Source: an uncultured Pelagibacteraceae bacterium (GTDB lineage: Bacteria; Pseudomonadota; Alphaproteobacteria; Pelagibacterales; Pelagibacteraceae). Taken from it: DNA of 64,000 nucleotides. The DNA is taken from contig CACJRL010000004.1 in assembly GCA_902595815.1 (NCBI GenBank), positions 46,754 to 110,753 on the forward strand, in the 5' to 3' direction. Positions 43,554 to 52,002 of the stretch are shown in pieces. The translations under genes were made by a program, and so were the position numbers. Below the pieces are notes generated by a model that was not told the DNA's origin, did no database searches, and worked only from the letters and a program-made list of their open reading frames with translations. Within the stretch, counting starts at the first letter, position 1. Every line of letters starts with the position of its first letter.

Positions 43554-44699
43554 ATGCTTCAAAAAATTAAACCTAAAAAATTTAAACTTGGAATTGTTGG
43601 AGGAGGACCTGGATCTTGGATCGGGCATGTTCATAGGATTTCATCTAGATATGATGACAAATACGAAATCGTTGCAGGGGTATTTTCCAGAAGTGTTGAT
43701 AAATCTAGGAAATTTGGACAAAGTATAGGTTTAGATAAATCTAGATGTTATTCAAATTACAAGGAGATGTCTGAAAAAGAAGCGAAAAGAAAAGATGGTA
43801 TTGACGTTGTTGCAATAATGACTCCACCATCAAGTCATCAAATTATTGCAGAGAATTTTATAAAAAAAAATATACATGTAATTTCAGACAAACCATTTGC
43901 TGGAAATCTTGAGCAGGGGAAAAAACTATATAAAGCGATAAAAAATAACAAAAAAATTAAATATGCACTGACACACAACTATTCATCTTATCCAATGGTA
44001 AGAGAGGCAAAAAATTTAGTGGAAAAAGGAAAAATTGGAAAAGTTGAATATATCAATGTTGAATATATTCAGGATTGGACAGATGGTAATAAAATTTCAA
44101 AAACAACCTCAAAAAAGATTTTTAAATGGAAAGTTGATAAAAAAATTGTCGGTGTATCAGCCGTTCTCAATGAAATAGGATCACACGCATATCATCTAGC
44201 AATTTATATTACAGGACTTAAAGGAGAAAAACTGATTGCCGATGTAAGTAAATATTCAAAGGATGTTAAAATGGATAATAACGCACAAGTTTTTGTTAAT
44301 TTTAACAATGGTGCTAAAGGAATTGTATGGACATGTGTAACAGCTAAAGGTGGTGTTTACGGTTTAAGAATTAGAGTATATGGATCTAAAGGAAGTTTAG
44401 AATGGGTTCAAAATGATCCAAATTATCTAAAATTTAATCCAAGCAAAGGAGCAGTAAAGTTTTTAGAAAGAGGATATACAAAGGCAAATTTTTCAAAAAA
44501 ATTTTCTAGAGTAAAATTTGGTCACCCTGAAGGATATTTAGATGCTTTTGCAAATATATATAAGGAATTTGCTGAATATTTAAAAACAAATACAAAAAAA
44601 AGATTTTATTTTCCAAACGAGGAAGAGGGTTTGGAGACTGCTAAATTCATTGACGCATGCAAGAAATCATCATTAAAAAAACAATGGGTAAAAATTTAA
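43554..44699 (+). CDS. Gfo/Idh/MocA family oxidoreductase (inositol-pathway associated)
   Basis: A 381-residue enzyme. Cofactor loop GGGPGSWIGHVHR near 16-28, and catalytic Lys in SDKPFAGN near 112; THNYSSYPM and NEIGSHAYHLA give further active-site residues. The DKP form and the W-I-G loop set it apart from IolG. Such paralogs often use scyllo- or D-chiro-inositol or inososes, which is inferred here from the neighbours iolE and iolG. Its end overlaps the start of iolG by 16 nt. Confidence 0.87.
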   Translation: MLQKIKPKKFKLGIVGGGPGSWIGHVHRISSRYDDKYEIVAGVFSRSVDKSRKFGQSIGLDKSRCYSNYKEMSEKEAKRKDGIDVVAIMTPPSSHQIIAENFIKKNIHVISDKPFAGNLEQGKKLYKAIKNNKKIKYALTHNYSSYPMVREAKNLVEKGKIGKVEYINVEYIQDWTDGNKISKTTSKKIFKWKVDKKIVGVSAVLNEIGSHAYHLAIYITGLKGEKLIADVSKYSKDVKMDNNAQVFVNFNNGAKGIVWTCVTAKGGVYGLRIRVYGSKGSLEWVQNDPNYLKFNPSKGAVKFLERGYTKANFSKKFSRVKFGHPEGYLDAFANIYKEFAEYLKTNTKKRFYFPNEEEGLETAKFIDACKKSSLKKQWVKI

Positions 44700-45697
44700 T
44701 TAACGTAGCATTATTCGGTTTGGGAAGAATAGGGCTAATGCATGCAAATAATTTAATAAATAATAAAAATTTTAATCTTAAATATATTTTCGATGTTAAT
44801 AGAAAACTTGCAAAAAAAGTTTCAAAAAATCTAAATTGTCAAAATATTGAAAGTCCTCAAATAGCATATAAAGATAAAAAAATTGATTGTATTTTTATAT
44901 CTTCCACAACATCAACTCATCTTAAATTTATATATGAAAGTATAAAAAGTAATAAAACAGTATTTTGTGAAAAACCTTTAGATTTAAATTTAAAAAAAAT
45001 TCAAAATTATGAAAAAAAAATAAATAAATTTAATCATAAAATTCAAATTGGATTTAATAGAAGATACGATCCAGGTCATAGTTCTCTAAAAAATAATTTA
45101 ATAAAAGGCAAGATAGGAAAGCTAGAGAAAATTATTATTACTAGCAGAGATCCGGCTGCTCCATCTATAAATTATTTAAAAGCCTCAGGTGGTATTTTTA
45201 AAGATATGATGATCCATGATTTTGATCTAGCAAGATATTATGCGGGTAAAGATGAATTTGTTTCTATATTTGCCACAGGGAGCAATATTTCTAATAAATA
45301 CTTCAATAAACTTAAAGATTTCGAGCTTGCTACTGCAATTTTGAAAACAAAAAATGGTGTTCAATGTATTATCAGTAATTCGAGACATTGTAGTTTTGGA
45401 TATGATCAAAGAGTAGAGCTTTTTGGAAGCAAAGGAATGATTATTTCTGATAATATCAAAGAAAATGAGATTAGTTTGTATTCTAATAAAAGTACGAATG
45501 CACGATCAAGCTTTAAACATTTTTTTATAGAAAGATACGACCAGGCATACAAAGAACAGTTAAATGATCTTGCTAAATTATTCAGATCAAATTTAAGACC
45601 TAAAAGTGGTTTTATAGATGGAAAGATTTCAATACAAATTGCTGAGAGTGCTATCCGGTCATTAAAATCAAAAAAGTTTGAAAAAATAAATTATTAA
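44684..45697 (+). CDS. iolG: Inositol 2-dehydrogenase IolG
   Basis: A 337-residue enzyme from the ATG at 44684 (the frame is open nine codons further, inside the previous gene). GLGRIGLMHANN binds NAD, CEKPLDL carries the catalytic Lys, GFNRRYDPGH and ASGGIFKDMMIHDFDLARY, in pieces, are the IolG signature with Asp and His. It oxidises myo-inositol to 2-keto-myo-inositol, feeding IolE. Followed by the inositol-type importer after 105 nt. Confidence 0.93.
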   Translation: MGKNLINVALFGLGRIGLMHANNLINNKNFNLKYIFDVNRKLAKKVSKNLNCQNIESPQIAYKDKKIDCIFISSTTSTHLKFIYESIKSNKTVFCEKPLDLNLKKIQNYEKKINKFNHKIQIGFNRRYDPGHSSLKNNLIKGKIGKLEKIIITSRDPAAPSINYLKASGGIFKDMMIHDFDLARYYAGKDEFVSIFATGSNISNKYFNKLKDFELATAILKTKNGVQCIISNSRHCSFGYDQRVELFGSKGMIISDNIKENEISLYSNKSTNARSSFKHFFIERYDQAYKEQLNDLAKLFRSNLRPKSGFIDGKISIQIAESAIRSLKSKKFEKINY

Positions 45698-45802
45698 AAA
45701 TCAACTTTAGGTTGAATACAACCTGCTTCTTTACAATCTAAATAAATTTATGTTAGCTTTAATGTTTAAAAGTTAACTTTTATTTAAGAGAGGAAATTAA
45801 AA

Positions 45803-46726
45803 ATGAAAACAATAAAGAACTTTATATTAGCTGTTGCTGCATGGGCAATGATGTCTGTATCAGCATTAGCAACTGATATAATTGTTGTTTCACATGGACA
45901 AGCTAATGACCCTTTTTGGTCGGTAGCTAAAAATGGAGTTGATGCTGCTTGTAAAGATATGGGAGTATCTTGCAAATACACTGCGCCTGGAACTTTTGAC
46001 ATGGTTGAAATGGCAAAACTAATTGATAATGCTGTATCACAAAAACCAAAAGGTATTGTAATTACTTTGCCTGATGCAGCTGCATTAGGAAAATCTGTTA
46101 AAGCAGCAATAGCTGCTGGTATACCAGTAGTATCTATGAACTCTGGTTCGGATGACTATGCATCTTTAGGAATTAGTGCACACGTAGGTCAAACTGAATT
46201 TGAAGCTGGCGTTGGTGGCGGACAAAAAATGAAAGCTGCTGGAGGAAAAAAAGCTTTATGCGTTAACCACGAAGTTGGAAACGTAGCGCTTGATAGAAGA
46301 TGTGCAGGTTTCAAAAAAGGTTTTGGTGGATCTGTTGATATTCTTGGAACATCAAATGACCCAACTGAAATTCAAAAAGCTGTTGCCGCAAAATTAGGTG
46401 GTGGATATGACACTATTCTAACTTTAGGAGCTGGTTTATCTGGTGAAGCAGCACTAAAAGCTTTAGAAGCTGCTGGTAAAGTTGGAAATGTTAAATTAGG
46501 AACATTTGATATGTCACCTAACATGTTAAAAGCTGCTGCTGCAGGTAAAGTAGAGTTTTTAATTGACCAACAACAATATCTACAAGGTTATTTGCCTATA
46601 GCTATTTTTGCTCAGTACATGAGATGGGGAACAATGCCTGCTGGTGTAGTTATGACTGGACCTGGATTTGTTACTCCTGATAATGCTGCTAAAGTAATTA
46701 AATGGGCAGCTCAAGGTTATAGATAA
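45803..46726 (+). CDS. Sugar/cyclitol ABC transporter periplasmic binding protein (probable inositol binding)
   Basis: A 307-residue secreted protein; signal peptide 1-23 ending SALA before TD. IIVVSHGQANDPFWSVAKNG, in pieces, is a PBP1-type start and VSMNSGSDDYASLG leads to the hinge. A ribosome site (AGAGAGGA) lies 12 nt before the ATG. Position after iolG and before an RbsC-type permease suggests inositol. Followed by a strong hairpin. Confidence 0.92.
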   Translation: MKTIKNFILAVAAWAMMSVSALATDIIVVSHGQANDPFWSVAKNGVDAACKDMGVSCKYTAPGTFDMVEMAKLIDNAVSQKPKGIVITLPDAAALGKSVKAAIAAGIPVVSMNSGSDDYASLGISAHVGQTEFEAGVGGGQKMKAAGGKKALCVNHEVGNVALDRRCAGFKKGFGGSVDILGTSNDPTEIQKAVAAKLGGGYDTILTLGAGLSGEAALKALEAAGKVGNVKLGTFDMSPNMLKAAAAGKVEFLIDQQQYLQGYLPIAIFAQYMRWGTMPAGVVMTGPGFVTPDNAAKVIKWAAQGYR

Positions 46727-46737
46727 AATCTATATTT

Positions 46738-46772
46738 AAGGCCTGACTAAATTTTTTGGTCAGGCCTTTTTT
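46738..46772 (+). terminator. Terminator between the inositol-type binding protein and permease genes
   Basis: AAGGCCTGAC (46738-46747) pairs with GTCAGGCCTT (46759-46768), a 10-bp stem with an 11-base loop, followed by TTTT. It begins 11 nt after the binding-protein stop; the permease starts 10 nt after it. Downstream genes must rely on read-through or a weak promoter of their own. Confidence 0.88.
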
Positions 46773-46782
46773 CAAAATTTAA

Positions 46783-47910
46783 ATGTCATTAAAATCAAAA
46801 AGTATTTCATCGAAAAGTAGTCTTAATGAAGACGAACGTCTAAAAAAAATATCACCACTAAGAGTTTTATTGAATAGGCCTGAGCTAGGTGCATTAGGTG
46901 GCTCAATACTTGTATTTATATTTTTTGGAATTGTAGCTGGCGATACTGGTATGTTTAGCGCCTATGGAATGCTTAATTTCCTCGATGTTTCAGCTAATTT
47001 GGGAATTATAGCAATAGCAGCAGCGATGTTAATGATTGGTGGTGAATTTGATTTGTCAATTGGATCAATGATTGGCTTTGCTGGAATTTGTATTGCAATT
47101 CCTGCGATTTATTGGGGTTGGCCTTTATGGATGAGTATAGTTTTTGCTTTCGCTATGGCAGTATTGGTTGGATACTTTAATGGCATAATGGTTGTCAAAA
47201 CTGGTTTGCCGTCTTTTATTGTAACACTTGCAATGCTTTTTATTTTAAGAGGTTTGACATTAGCAATAACAAGGTTGATTACTGGTAGAACTCAAGTTCC
47301 AGGACTAAGAGTATTAATTGAAGATGATCCATTAGCATGGTTATTTGCTACAGATACATTTAAATGGCTTTTTACTTGGTTGGGATCATTAAAATTGATT
47401 GAACTAAGAACTGATGGAACTCCTCTTGCAACTGGAATACCTCCATCAGTTATTTGGTTTATTGCATTAACATTGTTTGCAACATGGATATTGATGAAAA
47501 CAAGATACGGTAATTGGATCTTCGCATCTGGAGGCGATAAGGTTGGAGCAACAAATGTGGGTGTACCTGTTGGAAGGGTAAAAATAAGTCTATTTATCGG
47601 GACGGCAGTCGCTTCTACTATTTTTGCTTGTATTCAAGTATTAGATGCAGGTTCTGCAGATACTATGAGAGGTACTTTAAAAGAACTAGAGGCTATTGCA
47701 GCTGCTGTTGTTGGTGGTTGTCTCTTAACAGGTGGATATGGATCTGCAATAGGTGCTGCTTTTGGTGCAATTATATTTGGAACTGTATCTATGGGAATAT
47801 TTTATACAGATGTTGACACTGATTGGTTTAAAGTTTTTTTAGGAGCAATGATGTTGATAGCTGTAGTATTTAATAACTATATCAGAAAGAAAGTGACTGA
47901 GAGTAAATAA
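46783..47910 (+). CDS. Sugar/cyclitol ABC transporter permease (RbsC type)
   Basis: A 375-residue membrane protein with about ten helices after a polar 30-residue N-terminus. [17 protein letters not shown] and the EAA-type loop [10 protein letters not shown], plus [19 protein letters not shown] in pieces, define the family. It is longer than the other RbsC-type gene here because of a periplasmic loop around residues 170-205. It overlaps the ATPase gene by one base. No ribosome site is visible. Confidence 0.93.
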   Translation: MSLKSKSISSKSSLNEDERLKKISPLRVLLNRPELGALGGSILVFIFFGIVAGDTGMFSAYGMLNFLDVSANLGIIAIAAAMLMIGGEFDLSIGSMIGFAGICIAIPAIYWGWPLWMSIVFAFAMAVLVGYFNGIMVVKTGLPSFIVTLAMLFILRGLTLAITRLITGRTQVPGLRVLIEDDPLAWLFATDTFKWLFTWLGSLKLIELRTDGTPLATGIPPSVIWFIALTLFATWILMKTRYGNWIFASGGDKVGATNVGVPVGRVKISLFIGTAVASTIFACIQVLDAGSADTMRGTLKELEAIAAAVVGGCLLTGGYGSAIGAAFGAIIFGTVSMGIFYTDVDTDWFKVFLGAMMLIAVVFNNYIRKKVTESK

Positions 47911-48707
47911 TGTCTGACTATCTCGTTCAATTTAATAATATTAGTAAGTTTTTTGGGAAGGTAATAGCGCTTAAAGATGTCACTATGAGATTAAAAAAAG
48001 GTGAGATCATGTGCTTACTTGGAGATAATGGAGCAGGAAAGTCGACATTAATTAAAACTTTAGCAGGTGTTCATAAACCAGATGAAGGAGAAATTATATT
48101 TGAAGATAATAAAATTGTTTTTGACTCACCCAAAGATGCTTTAGACATTGGTATAGGAACAGTTTATCAAGATCTAGCATTAGTTCCTTTAATGAGTGTT
48201 ACTAGAAATTTTTTTATGGGAAGAGAGCCTCAAAAAGGTATTCCTTTCCTTAAAACTTTTGATGTGGAGAAAGCAAATAAGATAGCAGCAGATAGAATGG
48301 GACAGATAGGTATCGATGTTAGAGATCCATCTCAGGCAGTTGGAACTATGTCTGGTGGTGAAAGACAATGCCTAGCAATATCACGTGCTATATATTTTGG
48401 AGCAAAAGTTTTAGTTTTAGATGAACCAACTTCTGCTTTAGGAGTTCATCAAGCATCAATGGTATTAAAATATATTGTAAAGGCTGCATCTGAAGGATTG
48501 GCTGTGATTTTAATTACTCATAATGTACATCATGCTTACCCTGTTGGTAATAGTTTTACTGTACTTAACCGAGGCAAAAGCATGGGAACGTTCCAAAAAA
48601 AAGATATTTCTAGAGAAAAGCTTCTTAGTATGATGGCTGGTGGTGAAGAATTAGACAAACTTGAAGTCGAACTTCAAGAAATGGATAGAATTCACAACAA
48701 AAATTAG
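47910..48707 (+). CDS. Sugar/cyclitol ABC transporter ATPase, single-domain
   Basis: A 265-residue protein with one nucleotide-binding domain: GDNGAGKST, signature MSGGERQ, Walker [10 protein letters not shown] and switch ITHNVHH. Like the ribose-type system, it is half the size of RbsA. The C-terminal tail (about 235-265, acidic and Leu-rich) is longer than in the other ATPase. Completes the inositol-type importer. Confidence 0.93.
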   Translation: MSDYLVQFNNISKFFGKVIALKDVTMRLKKGEIMCLLGDNGAGKSTLIKTLAGVHKPDEGEIIFEDNKIVFDSPKDALDIGIGTVYQDLALVPLMSVTRNFFMGREPQKGIPFLKTFDVEKANKIAADRMGQIGIDVRDPSQAVGTMSGGERQCLAISRAIYFGAKVLVLDEPTSALGVHQASMVLKYIVKAASEGLAVILITHNVHHAYPVGNSFTVLNRGKSMGTFQKKDISREKLLSMMAGGEELDKLEVELQEMDRIHNKN

Positions 48708-48730
48708 ATATTACGCCATATATCTTTACC

Positions 48731-49591
48731 ATGACAAAATCATTTCCTTTGCTCTTTATATTATTATGGTCGTCGGCATTCATATCTGGGAAAGAAATTG
48801 TTCAAAACGCTTCTCCATTTGCAGCTTTAGCATTTAGGTTTGGGATTGTAACAATTGGTTTTCTTGTATTTGCTTATCTCAGTAATGATAAAATTTTCGG
48901 AAAATTAAAAAATATTATTGAAAGTCTTTCAACAGGTATTTTATTTCATGGGATTTATTTAGGTGGATGTTGGTATGCATTTTCAATTGGGATGCCAGCT
49001 GCAATTGTAGCTTTAATAGTCACACTTCAACCGATTTTAACAAATATTTTATCTGGTCCTATTTTTGGAGAAAAAATATCTTGGAAACAGTGGGTAGGTA
49101 TCAGTTTAGGTTTCATTGGTTCTGTCACTGTCTTAGGTATTGATTTTGGAAAAGAAATTCCTCCTTTAGGATTGTTAGCTACAGTATTAGCTTTATTTGC
49201 AATAACGGCTGGAACATTGTGGCAAAAAAAATTGAGTGGAAATTTAGCTTTGTCAGTTAACAATGCATATCAAGCAGTTGGTGGTTGCCTTTTTAATCTA
49301 ATATTAATGTTTATATTTGAAAATGCTTACATAAATTTTACAACTAGTTTTATATTGGGTATGTCTCACCAAATTATATTAGTTTCATTTGGAGCTTTTA
49401 CTATTCTTATGTTTTTAATCAAAAGGGGTACTGTGGGCAAAACTACTACTTTATTTTTTTTAGTACCTCCCACTTCAGCAGTGATGGCATGGATATTTTT
49501 AAATGAACAATTAACATTTACTGACATAATTGGTTTTTTAATAACAACCGTTGGAGTATTTATAGCTACAAGAGATAAAAAAAATGGATAA
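48731..49591 (+). CDS. EamA/DMT-superfamily transporter
   Basis: A 286-residue protein with ten helices in two repeats. LLFILLWSSAFISGKEIVQNASPFAALAFRF, in pieces, is the usual DMT opening (WssaF); FGEKISWKQWVGI ends repeat one and the last repeat closes with DIIGFLITTVGVFIA. Overlaps the homocysteine methyltransferase gene by 8 nt. Direction of transport and substrate unknown; a role in amino-acid or methyl-donor export would be a guess. Confidence 0.87.
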   Translation: MTKSFPLLFILLWSSAFISGKEIVQNASPFAALAFRFGIVTIGFLVFAYLSNDKIFGKLKNIIESLSTGILFHGIYLGGCWYAFSIGMPAAIVALIVTLQPILTNILSGPIFGEKISWKQWVGISLGFIGSVTVLGIDFGKEIPPLGLLATVLALFAITAGTLWQKKLSGNLALSVNNAYQAVGGCLFNLILMFIFENAYINFTTSFILGMSHQIILVSFGAFTILMFLIKRGTVGKTTTLFFLVPPTSAVMAWIFLNEQLTFTDIIGFLITTVGVFIATRDKKNG

Positions 49592-50501
49592 CAATTTTTT
49601 TAAAAAAATAAGAATTTTAGATGGTGGTATGGGTCAATTATTACTTGAAAAAGGAATGGTATCTATGGGGACTTTATGGTCTGCTAGCGCTTTATTAGAT
49701 GAAAAATATCATCAAATGTTAGTTGATACTCATCTATCATATATCAACGCAGGCTCAGATGTTATTGTTACTAACACCTTTAGTTGTAGAAAATTTAGAT
49801 TAATAGAAAATAAAGTTGGTGATGAATTCAAAAAATTAAACAGAATTGCATGTAAACTTGCAATCAAAGCTAAAAATTTATCAAAGAAAAATATATTAGT
49901 AGCCGGATCAATTCCAAGCCAAAGAGACACTTATATAACTGATGATCGCGACATCAAATTAATAGAGGAAGATATGTTTGAACAAGCTGATATTTTAAGT
50001 GAATTTACTGATTTTTTATACTTAGATGTTATTAGCAGCACTAATGAAGTTAAAGCCGCTCTTAATATATCTAAAAAATTAAACAAAAAAGTTTTAATTG
50101 GAATACATTTAAAAAAAAATGGTAACCTACCCTCAGAAGAAAAAATTGAGCAATTACTTGAAATTATTCAAGATGAAAATACACTTGGTGTAGTTTGTGC
50201 ATGTATTTCTCCAGAAATATCTCTGTCCGTATTAGATAAATTTTTAAATTGTGAAGTACCATTTGGATTTAAAATAAATTTGTGGGGAGTTGATGAACCA
50301 GGCCCAATACAGACATTTAATACAGCAAAACCTCATGAAATTGGAGTAAATCCTAATCAATCTTTAGGAAAAAGAGATAATTTTGATGCAAATGAATTTT
50401 ATAATCTATCAAAAAAATTTATAGAAGGTGGGGCAACAATTTTAGGCGGATGTTGTGAGACAAAACCAGAGCATATTAGCTCTATATCTTCATTTAAATA
50501 A
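49584..50501 (+). CDS. Homocysteine S-methyltransferase family protein
   Basis: A 305-residue zinc enzyme. LDGGMGQLLLEKG opens the barrel, DVIVTNTFSC carries the conserved Asn-Thr, and the zinc ligands are Cys near 210 (VVCACI) and Cys290/Cys291 in GGCCETKPEH. It transfers a methyl group from S-methylmethionine, betaine or another donor to homocysteine. It lacks the cobalamin domains of MetH. Its end overlaps the convergent EamA gene by 8 nt. Confidence 0.9.
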   Translation: MDNNFFKKIRILDGGMGQLLLEKGMVSMGTLWSASALLDEKYHQMLVDTHLSYINAGSDVIVTNTFSCRKFRLIENKVGDEFKKLNRIACKLAIKAKNLSKKNILVAGSIPSQRDTYITDDRDIKLIEEDMFEQADILSEFTDFLYLDVISSTNEVKAALNISKKLNKKVLIGIHLKKNGNLPSEEKIEQLLEIIQDENTLGVVCACISPEISLSVLDKFLNCEVPFGFKINLWGVDEPGPIQTFNTAKPHEIGVNPNQSLGKRDNFDANEFYNLSKKFIEGGATILGGCCETKPEHISSISSFK

Positions 50502-51381
50502 TAATTTTTGTATCTGCTTTTCTAACAAAATAAATTCCTACAACTACAGCCAATAAAGATATTAATACCTTGTAAGTTATTAATTCACTTAAAAATATAT
50601 AGCCTAAAATAATTCCAAAGATTGGAATTAAATATGAGACTTGAGATTGAAAAATTAAACCATTCTTTTTCAAAATTTTAAACCTTAAAAGCCACGCAAC
50701 TCCTGTTGGTACTATACCAAGATAAATTACTGACATAGTCGAATTTAATGATGGAGTATTTTCCCATGGAGTCTCTAACATACACATCAAAGGAAATAAA
50801 ATCAGAGTTGCCCAAATTAATATTGATCCAGTAACGTTTTCATTTTTTTTCTTACTAATTTTAAGTGTTAAAACTCCACCTATTACATAACATGTTGATC
50901 CTACTAAAATTAATATTGCTGAAAGAAAATTATTTTCATCGATTAAAATATTATCAGAAAATAAATAAACAATTCCTGCAAATCCTATTAATATTCCAAC
51001 AGTTTTGGCAAAATTAAATTTTTCATTTTTTGTATAAAAGTGACCTAATATAGTAGAGCTCAAAGGAGTGGTAGACATCAAAATTGCTGCCAAATTACTT
51101 TGCACAGATTTTACCCCGTAAGCAATTAAAAAGAATGGTATAACTAAATTTATTAGTCCTATTAACATGAACCAATGCCAATCTTTTGAAAATGCTTCAA
51201 TTACTATTTTTTTATAAAAACATAAAATTAATACTGGTATAGATCCAAAAAATACTCTCAAAAAAGCAATTGTCATTGGACCGAAAGATTCTGTTGCAAT
51301 TTTTATATTAAAAAAAGCAGATGCCCAAATTATTGATAGTAATGTTAATAAAATATAATCTGTTAAATTAGCTTGCTTCAT
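50494..51381 (-). CDS. EamA/DMT-superfamily transporter
   Basis: A 295-residue ten-helix protein. LLTLLSIIWASAFFNIKIATESFGPMTIAFLR, in pieces, is the family opening with WaSaF; the second repeat ends LISLLAVVVGIYFV. It overlaps the YbaK-like gene by 4 nt, so both share a transcript. It is not close in sequence to the two other EamA genes of the window. Substrate unknown. Confidence 0.87.
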   Translation of the reverse strand: MKQANLTDYILLTLLSIIWASAFFNIKIATESFGPMTIAFLRVFFGSIPVLILCFYKKIVIEAFSKDWHWFMLIGLINLVIPFFLIAYGVKSVQSNLAAILMSTTPLSSTILGHFYTKNEKFNFAKTVGILIGFAGIVYLFSDNILIDENNFLSAILILVGSTCYVIGGVLTLKISKKKNENVTGSILIWATLILFPLMCMLETPWENTPSLNSTMSVIYLGIVPTGVAWLLRFKILKKNGLIFQSQVSYLIPIFGIILGYIFLSELITYKVLISLLAVVVGIYFVRKADTKIII

Positions 51382-51863
51382 TCTGTAATATCTTTCACAT
51401 CACCTTTTGTAATTTGAATTAATTTTTCATAATTGATCTTAAAAATTACATTAGGATGTCCAGCTGCAGCAAAAATATCTGTGAACCTACTTAAAGAATT
51501 ATCTACAAATATTGGAATATCATTTATATGACCTACAGGAGATACACCTCCAATTGTATATCCTGTTTGAGACTTAACCTCATCAGCAGAAGCCATTCTT
51601 ACATTCTTTTTTTCAGAAATTTTTTTTAATTTATTTAACGAACATCTTTTGTCACCAGAAACTAAACAAAGTAAATAATCATTTTCTATCTTAATAAGCA
51701 GACTTTTAACAATTGCTCCTACTTCACAATTTAGTGAATTTGCTGCATCCAATGCTGTTTTTGCTGAATTTTCCAATTCTACAACTGATAAATTTTCATC
51801 AAACTCTTTTAGACATTTCTCTGCTCTTTTAACTGGTTCTTTATTTAATAAAGTCATATTCAA
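51378..51863 (-). CDS. YbaK/ProX-type aminoacyl-tRNA deacylase
   Basis: A 161-residue stand-alone editing domain. IVKSLLIKIENDYLLCLVSGDKRC in pieces, and GGVSPVGHI match the YbaK/ProX fold with the Lys that contacts the tRNA 3' end and the GxxxPxxH loop. Such proteins hydrolyse mischarged Cys- or Ala-tRNA(Pro). First gene of a two-gene unit, divergent from glnA. Confidence 0.87.
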   Translation of the reverse strand: MNMTLLNKEPVKRAEKCLKEFDENLSVVELENSAKTALDAANSLNCEVGAIVKSLLIKIENDYLLCLVSGDKRCSLNKLKKISEKKNVRMASADEVKSQTGYTIGGVSPVGHINDIPIFVDNSLSRFTDIFAAAGHPNVIFKINYEKLIQITKGDVKDITE

Positions 51864-51915
51864 CTTATGATTGATAAAAAAGCACTGAAATTATTGGCAT
51901 AATTATATGTTTAAA

Positions 51916-51944
51916 TTGCATAGGTGATATCCTCATTATATGTA
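51916..51944 (+). promoter_or_regulatory. Candidate promoter of glnA
   Basis: TTGCAT at 51916-51921 and TATGTA at 51939-51944 are separated by 17 nt and fall 59 nt before the glnA start. Both boxes match only in part, and AT-rich DNA gives many such pairs, so this is a weak call. No sigma-54 box or known glutamine-responsive RNA is evident. The gene has a full ribosome site, AGGAGA, at 51993-51998. Confidence 0.3.
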
Positions 51945-52002
51945 TTCTTTATTATAACAATATTGGTAATTAACCCAGATATTTAATTCTACAGGAGATT
52001 AT

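Noticed and set aside
51880..51930. Sigma-54 promoter upstream of glnA (TTGGCA followed by TTGCAT)
   Set aside because: The GG and GC elements are too far apart for the -24/-12 spacing.
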